Origin: Bdellovibrio sp. SKB1291214
GTDB lineage: Bacteria > Bdellovibrionota > Bdellovibrionia > Bdellovibrionales > Bdellovibrionaceae
NCBI RefSeq assembly: GCF_002209355.2
Contig: NZ_CP106855.1
Coordinates: 1,240,001-1,304,000, forward strand
DNA length: 64,000 nucleotides
Reading direction: 5' to 3'
In this document: positions 58,975-64,000 of the stretch, piece by piece
Position numbering within the stretch: position 1 is the stretch's first letter
How the letters are laid out: each line of letters begins with the position of its first letter
Made by a program: the position numbers and the translations under genes
Notes under the pieces: model-generated
The model's database searches: none
Told to the model about the DNA's origin: nothing
What the model saw: the letters and a program-made list of their open reading frames with translations, nothing else

Positions 58975-61812
58975 GTGGCAGACTCTAAAAACAAGACTGC
59001 GAAATCCGACGGCTTGAAGGGTGTGAACCCTGAAGTTTTGGACGTGATCGCACGCCGTGCACTTTACCTTTCAACTCAAATGATCTGGCAAGCCAATCAT
59101 CGTTCTGACAAAGAAAAAGGCGACCCAAAAATCGGTGGTCACCCTGCTGCTTGTGCCAGCTCTCTTCACATCATGGGCGCTTTGCACTTGATGGCTAAAA
59201 CTGGTTTCGATCACATCGCGAACAAACCGCATGCTTCTCCAGTTGATCACTCTTACAACTATCTTTTGGATCTTTTGGTTAAAAACGATCTTTCAAAACT
59301 AACTCAAGAACAAGCAGACCAAGCAATGAATGGTCTTCGTAAGTTCACTGATGGTTCTGAATTCGTATTCCAATCTTACCACTCTGCATACGATCCGGAT
59401 CACCACAACTTCTTCCCATCTGGTACAGTAGGTATTCCACCTGTTGAAGCTGGTTACATGGCACTTGCTTACCGTTACGCTCGCGAACACGGTTATGAAG
59501 TTCCAGATGCACACTTCTGGGCAGTTTGCGGTGACTCTGAATTCCGTGAAGGTTCCATGTATGAAGCTGTTCCTGACTTCGCTGAGCGCGAAATCGGTTC
59601 TTTGACTTGGATCCTGGATTACAACCGTCAATCCCTTGATGGTCACCGTATCACAAATAAAGAAATCATGAATGGAACTGATGCTGACCGTGTCGAGCGC
59701 ACAATGGCTGCGAACGGCTGGGAAGTTATCCAAGTACGTCACGGTTCTAAACGTAAAGCTTTGTTCGCTAAAAAAGATGGCGAAACTTTCAAAAACTTCC
59801 TTGAGAACAAATTAGAAGACTATGAACTTCAATCATTGCTTCTTGTTCAAGACATGAAAGCCTTGAAAAAAGGTATCGCTAAAGAACACCCTGACATGAA
59901 GAAATTCTTGGACAGTGTTTCTGACGAAGAGTTGTTCGATGCGATCCGCGACTTCGGTGGCCACGATATGATCGCTCTTGCTGAAGCGATGGAGCAATCT
60001 AAGCTTTCTAAACGTCGCCCAACAATCATCATCGCGCATACACTTAAGGGCTGGGGCTTGAAAGCTGCGGCTCAACCAGGCAATCACAGCTCTCTTCCAC
60101 AAGAGGACGAAGTGAACGCGCTTAAAGCTGCTCAAGGTATCACGGGCGACACTTTGTACCAACGCCTTGATCCAAACTCTGCGGCTGGTAAATTCCTAGC
60201 AGCTCGCTCTGAAAAAATCTTTGGCGAAATGAAAGCGCAATACGCTTTGAAAGCTAAGAATCAAGATTACTTCTTGAAAAAGCTGACTGAGTTCGGCGAA
60301 ATCCCTCAAGCTTTGGATATCAACACGAAAATGACAAGCTACCCGCATACACAGTGGATGCTTGGTCAGTTGACGGCTAAGTTGACTCGTATTGCGAACA
60401 CTCCGCTTGATGAATCCAAATTGACTGAAAAACAAAAACCTCTCACTGACTCTGAGAAGCCATTCAAACTTCCGGGTGAGTTGTTCATCTCTATGGCTCC
60501 AGACGTTGGTACTTCAACGAACTTGAATCCTGCGATGGACGGTAAAATCTTTGGTGCTCCCGTTGTTGTCGACCACGAAACGGACTTGGGCGTTAAAGAC
60601 CACAAGCTTCCTGACTTGGTTCCTGGCGAGGAAGAATCAGATCGCTTCCTTCGTTTTGAAATCGCTGAAGGTAACGTTATGTCTTGCGTGGGTGCATTTG
60701 GTAAAATGCGCGACATCGTAGGTGTGCCTATCATCCCATTGATGACTGTGTACGACTTCTTCATCAAACGTGCATTGGATCAGTACTTCTACAACCTTTA
60801 CTGGAAATCTTCATTCATCTGCGTTGGTACTCCATCAGGTGTTTCTCTTTCTCCAGAAGGTGCGCAGCATGGTTGGAAGTCTGACATCCAAATCCCGAAC
60901 CAAATCACTTGGGAGCCGTTCTCTTGCATCGAGCTTGATTGGATCATGTGTGACACAATCAAACGTCACGTCATGAACGACAATGCAGGCCGTACAGGTA
61001 CATTGCTTCGTCTGGTAACTCGTGGTGTGGAACAGAAAGATCTTTTGAAATACTTGAAAACTCAAGCTCGCTTCAAACAAGGTCTTGAAGGTCAATTGGC
61101 TCGCGCTGAATTCCCAGTTGCTGGTGGTATCAATGAAGAAGAAGTGGCAGCTATGGATGACGCTGCTATCTTGCAAACTCTTCGTGAAGAAGTGTTGCAA
61201 GGCGCTTACTATTTGATCGACTACCGTGGTTACGCTGGCTACGAGCCAGGTGATAACGTTGTAAACATCTTCGCTCTTGGTACAATGGTTACTGAAGGCA
61301 TCAAAGCTTCCGAAGCTTTGCTTGCTCGCGGTATTTACGCAAACGTGATCGCAGTTACTTCACAAGATTTGTTGTGCGGTATCTTGGGTCGCGAAAACGA
61401 CTATGAATACTTGAAAAACGGATTGGGCATTAACTCGAACTTGTTCCTAAGAAGATCAGAGGACGTATCCACTGGTGATTTGATCACTGTTGCTGGTAAA
61501 CGTGTTCCTGTCGTATCTGTAGCGGACGGCGAGATCGGTATGCTTGATAACATCGGTTCCATCATCGGTGTTCGCCAGGAAGCCTTGGGCGTTGTAAAAC
61601 ACTCTAAGTGCGGTCGCCCTTCTGAGATCTACGCTTACCACCATATCGACGCTGAAGCGGTTGTAGAAGCGTGCGGCAAAGTGTTGGCTGAAACGGCTCT
61701 TGAGAAAGTGATCGTTTCTGAAAACGCTTTGGGAGCTACTCACCAAGCAGAAGGTCGTACAGCTCACTGGACAGATCTTTGGCCTTCAAAAAATCCAGTT
61801 CATAAACACTAA
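58975..61812 (+). CDS. aceE: Homodimeric 2-oxoacid (pyruvate) dehydrogenase E1
   Basis: 945 residues, GTG start with AAGGAG. Single-chain E1 of the AceE kind: IGGHPAACASSLHIMGAL and VDHSYNYLL N-terminal, the thiamine-diphosphate zone CGDSEFREGS ... ILDYNRQSLDG (G186-D187-S188), transketolase-like middle domain (ISMAPDVGTSTN) and C-terminal VIVSENALGATHQAEG. The canonical TPP motif is GDG; here the third residue is Ser. It decarboxylates a 2-oxoacid, likely pyruvate, and acylates a lipoyl E2, but neither E2 nor E3 is in the window: a terminator follows directly. Strongly biased codons suggest high expression. Confidence 0.85.
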   Translation: MADSKNKTAKSDGLKGVNPEVLDVIARRALYLSTQMIWQANHRSDKEKGDPKIGGHPAACASSLHIMGALHLMAKTGFDHIANKPHASPVDHSYNYLLDLLVKNDLSKLTQEQADQAMNGLRKFTDGSEFVFQSYHSAYDPDHHNFFPSGTVGIPPVEAGYMALAYRYAREHGYEVPDAHFWAVCGDSEFREGSMYEAVPDFAEREIGSLTWILDYNRQSLDGHRITNKEIMNGTDADRVERTMAANGWEVIQVRHGSKRKALFAKKDGETFKNFLENKLEDYELQSLLLVQDMKALKKGIAKEHPDMKKFLDSVSDEELFDAIRDFGGHDMIALAEAMEQSKLSKRRPTIIIAHTLKGWGLKAAAQPGNHSSLPQEDEVNALKAAQGITGDTLYQRLDPNSAAGKFLAARSEKIFGEMKAQYALKAKNQDYFLKKLTEFGEIPQALDINTKMTSYPHTQWMLGQLTAKLTRIANTPLDESKLTEKQKPLTDSEKPFKLPGELFISMAPDVGTSTNLNPAMDGKIFGAPVVVDHETDLGVKDHKLPDLVPGEEESDRFLRFEIAEGNVMSCVGAFGKMRDIVGVPIIPLMTVYDFFIKRALDQYFYNLYWKSSFICVGTPSGVSLSPEGAQHGWKSDIQIPNQITWEPFSCIELDWIMCDTIKRHVMNDNAGRTGTLLRLVTRGVEQKDLLKYLKTQARFKQGLEGQLARAEFPVAGGINEEEVAAMDDAAILQTLREEVLQGAYYLIDYRGYAGYEPGDNVVNIFALGTMVTEGIKASEALLARGIYANVIAVTSQDLLCGILGRENDYEYLKNGLGINSNLFLRRSEDVSTGDLITVAGKRVPVVSVADGEIGMLDNIGSIIGVRQEALGVVKHSKCGRPSEIYAYHHIDAEAVVEACGKVLAETALEKVIVSENALGATHQAEGRTAHWTDLWPSKNPVHKH

Positions 61813-61836
61813 GAACTGAATAGATTAAAAACTCTG

Positions 61837-61869
61837 AAAAGGGCTCCTCGAAAGGGAGCCCTTTTTTTA
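61837..61869 (+). terminator. Intrinsic terminator after E1 gene
   Basis: Stem AAAAGGGCTCC / GGGAGCCCTTTT with loop about TCGAA and a T-run of seven or more. Confidence 0.93.
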
Positions 61870-61920
61870 TCTTCACAACGTTCCATGAGACTGGCACTCT
61901 TACTGAGTCGGAGTTGCACC

Positions 61921-62700
61921 ATGGATTATACAGAACTCGCAAAATCAGAATTCCCCTTTGAGGGAGAATTCTATTTATCAAAAAGCAAACGCTATGATGA
62001 GTTGATCTTCTTTGTTCATTTTTACGAAGGTTCAAAGCGCGAGCTACTTCGACATATCAAATTCGTGAATGAGTTGGGTTTTGACGCCTTTGCATTTCAG
62101 CTGAACGGCACAGCCTTAGATATTTTAAAACGCTTGCCAGTGACCGCGGAAGGTACCATAGGCGTTAAGCATGTCTATGCAGCGCAAATTGAAAAACTCT
62201 TAAATGAAATTCCAGGAAAAAAAATAGTTTACGCTTTTTCAAATCCCTCTGCGGCGGCAATTGAAGCAATGGCAAAACGACATTGTGTCGATACGATAGC
62301 ACTGATCTGCGACAGCGGACCGACGGCGCGTTTCTTACCGTCGGTATGGAAACTTGTGCGTAATTACAAATTTCCGTTTCCTTTAGGTGCACTGAAATTG
62401 CCTGCTACTGCAGCGCTCGGAGTTTTTTGGTCTCTGTCTTTTCACAAAGATATGCAAGACCAGCTCGCAAAATTTCCCGAAAATTTTCCTATTCTTTCTA
62501 TTCGCGGATGGAAGGATAAATTAATTCCTCCCTCTCATATCGATGAAGTTTTCGAACCGCATCACAATTTGAATTGGACGAAATTAAATTTACCAGAAGC
62601 CGAGCATCTTACTGGCTTGCGTGATTTTCGCAGTGAGTATGCGCCCGGTGTCGACGCTTTTCTGAAGCGCGTGGCCACACAATTAAATCCATTTAATTAG
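61921..62700 (+). CDS. Alpha/beta-hydrolase-fold protein
   Basis: 259 residues from ATG 61921. The fold is inferred from DELIFFVHFYEGSK (first strand and oxyanion region), KKIVYAFSNPSAAAIEAM (nucleophile-elbow position, with Ala-Phe-Ser-Asn-Pro instead of GxSxG), IRGWKDKLIPPSHIDEV (acid Asp) and PEAEHLTGLRDF (His). Ser, Asp and His are all in place, so it may be active as an esterase or acyl hydrolase, despite the unusual elbow. No signal peptide. Confidence 0.7.
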   Translation: MDYTELAKSEFPFEGEFYLSKSKRYDELIFFVHFYEGSKRELLRHIKFVNELGFDAFAFQLNGTALDILKRLPVTAEGTIGVKHVYAAQIEKLLNEIPGKKIVYAFSNPSAAAIEAMAKRHCVDTIALICDSGPTARFLPSVWKLVRNYKFPFPLGALKLPATAALGVFWSLSFHKDMQDQLAKFPENFPILSIRGWKDKLIPPSHIDEVFEPHHNLNWTKLNLPEAEHLTGLRDFRSEYAPGVDAFLKRVATQLNPFN

Positions 62701-62749
62701 CGCTTTGTGATAGCCCTCTCTTAGACTTTATTTGCAGAGGGGACGCTCA

Positions 62750-63727
62750 ATGAAGAAACTATTTATTATTTGTTTGTTACTTTTGCCGTTGGGGGCAGAA
62801 GCACGCCGTGGATATGCCTACCAAAGTTCGTTTGAATCCTATGGCGAGGGCTATGCAAAAAATCTCGCGAACTTAGCCAATGATAGACTTGCGAATCTTC
62901 CAGCAGAACAACGTGAAAAGTGTGAACAACGTTACGGTCACATCTTGAACGATGGTTTGATCGATATTCGCGTGGCTATGGGATATCTTGATTGGACCAC
63001 TGGTAGCCCAGTCAACACGGGCGGCAGAAAGATGGGATACAGCCCTTCAATCGATATCGGTGCTTACTATGCACTTCGTGAATTGATCACAAGTCGTTGC
63101 CGAGGCAATTTGCAATTGTGCCGTTTCGAAGAAACTCCTGGCAATCCTTACGTCTTCACTAAAAACGTAAACGTACACGGTCGCCAAGTTCGTGCCCGTA
63201 TTGAAATTCAATTTGCTTCTGCATCTGAATACTTGGATCAAAATGTAGGATCACCAAGACAACAAGAACGTACAGCCTTCATGCAAAACTATTATGACCA
63301 AGCTTTGCAATATGCGGATGCTGCATTTTACTTTGGTCACTCACGCAATGGCGGCGGACCTGACTTTGCTCCACCAAAATTTATTCCTGGCACAAACAAA
63401 GTGAACTACGCGGGTTACTATAAAAAGTATCGTCCTGGTTTTAACAAAATGCTTCAGTCCCTGAGCAATCCCAGCAGACAAGCAGATGTTATCGGTATGA
63501 TGTCTTGCAACTCGCGCGATAACTTCATGAGTAAGCTTCGTTCCACAGCTCGCAATTCTGGCGTAATCACTTCCACAGCTGTTTTGACAGTCGAGGAAGT
63601 ATACACAGCTATGATCGGTGGGATGGATGGACTACTACGTGGCCAGTGTCAAAAGTCATACTATAAGTCACTTAGAATGACCGAGAGAAATGCGAACAAC
63701 ATCACTATGGATGGAATGTTCGAGTAG
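62750..63727 (+). CDS. Secreted protein with clan-CD-like His/Cys motifs
   Basis: 325 residues from ATG 62750 (GAGGGG in front; 62732 is a TTG with no support). Signal peptide 1-18 (AEA). AAFYFGHSRNGGGPDF (191-206) places His197 after a hydrophobic block, and DVIGMMSCNSRDNF (246-259) places Cys253 after another: this is the layout of clan CD cysteine peptidases (caspase, gingipain, CHAT). The match is partial and the fold unproven. CCCTCT (62714) and AGAGGG (62736) in the leader could pair and hide the ribosome site. Confidence 0.7.
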   Translation: MKKLFIICLLLLPLGAEARRGYAYQSSFESYGEGYAKNLANLANDRLANLPAEQREKCEQRYGHILNDGLIDIRVAMGYLDWTTGSPVNTGGRKMGYSPSIDIGAYYALRELITSRCRGNLQLCRFEETPGNPYVFTKNVNVHGRQVRARIEIQFASASEYLDQNVGSPRQQERTAFMQNYYDQALQYADAAFYFGHSRNGGGPDFAPPKFIPGTNKVNYAGYYKKYRPGFNKMLQSLSNPSRQADVIGMMSCNSRDNFMSKLRSTARNSGVITSTAVLTVEEVYTAMIGGMDGLLRGQCQKSYYKSLRMTERNANNITMDGMFE

Positions 63728-63775
63728 GAGTATAATTTTAAAGGTGTCTAGAAGTTTTGAATAAGGAGGTTCAAA

Positions 63776-64000
63776 ATGATCCAGATCGAGCAGTTACCTC
63801 ACCCAGATTATTTAAAATATCCATCGCATCGAACCTTGGCATTTTTTGACGATGCGGAACATGCGCAAAACGCGGCTGAAGCCATCATTCGCGAAGGATG
63901 GCTGGAAGGCGATCTTCATGTGTATGAAGGCGACTATGGTATCGATGCCGTGGATGCAGAAGGCACTCGACACACGTTGAAAGAGGCGTGGACTCGCTGG
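63776..64000 (+). CDS. Start of an unidentified gene, cut by the window end
   Basis: 75 codons are visible from ATG 63776, with AAGGAGG six bases upstream and no stop before the edge. The N-terminus is acidic and cytoplasmic-looking (PHPDYLKYPSHRTLAFFDDAEHAQNAAEAIIREGWLEG is partly helical; only 20-residue blocks are informative here). LAFFDDAEHAQNAAEAI suggests a helix-strand general-stress fold, but no family is recognised. Confidence 0.75.
   Translation, partial: MIQIEQLPHPDYLKYPSHRTLAFFDDAEHAQNAAEAIIREGWLEGDLHVYEGDYGIDAVDAEGTRHTLKEAWTRW

Overview
The window looks like chromosome of a Bdellovibrio-type predatory bacterium (Bdellovibrionota). The case rests on gene content: paired short flagellins, a chemoreceptor, Tad/Flp secretion with FHA-domain genes, a DivIVA gene between proC and yggS/yggU relatives, TIGR02147-family regulators, and an unusually high share of secreted proteins of unknown family (beta-barrels, lipoproteins, periplasmic enzymes). 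Species assignment is inference. There are no rRNA or tRNA genes, no CRISPR array, no complete insertion sequence and no prophage; genes are dense and many are separated by strong intrinsic terminators.

Layout. 1-4223 (minus): translationally coupled operon tadC - DUF192 - three FHA genes (the last cut by the window edge). 4253-8724: housekeeping (maf, yggS, proC, divIVA, yggU) with a small outer-membrane protein and a degenerate REP-transposase relative. 8704-12787: outer-membrane proteins, an MFS exporter and a cysteine-less rhodanese. 13011-15692: valS, flanked by a 12-bp inverted repeat. 15948-19323 (minus): a secreted unknown, an isopenicillin-N-synthase-like oxygenase, trmO and a Crp/Fnr regulator. 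19589-25041: nucleoside ABC importer operon ending in a secreted S1/P1 nuclease. 25082-28333: oxyR diverging from a secreted catalase and a secreted ankyrin protein, with an OxyR box between them. 28513-33461: chemoreceptor and porins. 33547-38491: rnr, an overlapping ubiB-like gene and a short LysR regulator. 38554-42802 (minus): secreted unknowns and two flagellin genes whose leaders fold GGA-loop hairpins. 43155-48183: HD phosphohydrolase, GNAT, thioesterase, degenerate SDR, thiolase, secreted unknown. 48510-54501: large Asn-rich secreted protein, a 47-residue-repeat secreted protein, M23 peptidase, PP2C phosphatase, TonB/TolA-like protein. 54572-58645: HExxH secreted protein, TIGR02147 regulator with its operator, lipoprotein, barrel. 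58975-64000: homodimeric 2-oxoacid dehydrogenase E1, alpha/beta hydrolase, a secreted protein with clan-CD-like His/Cys motifs, and a truncated gene.

How it fits together. Several blocks suit life inside prey: secreted nuclease plus nucleoside importer for nucleic-acid salvage, a secreted catalase with its sensor, envelope peptidases and outer-membrane proteins. Regulation visible in the DNA includes the OxyR box, a palindromic operator in front of the TIGR02147 regulator, sigma-28-like promoters at motility genes, and candidate CsrA hairpins on both flagellin mRNAs. All functions are read from motifs by eye; no database search was run.
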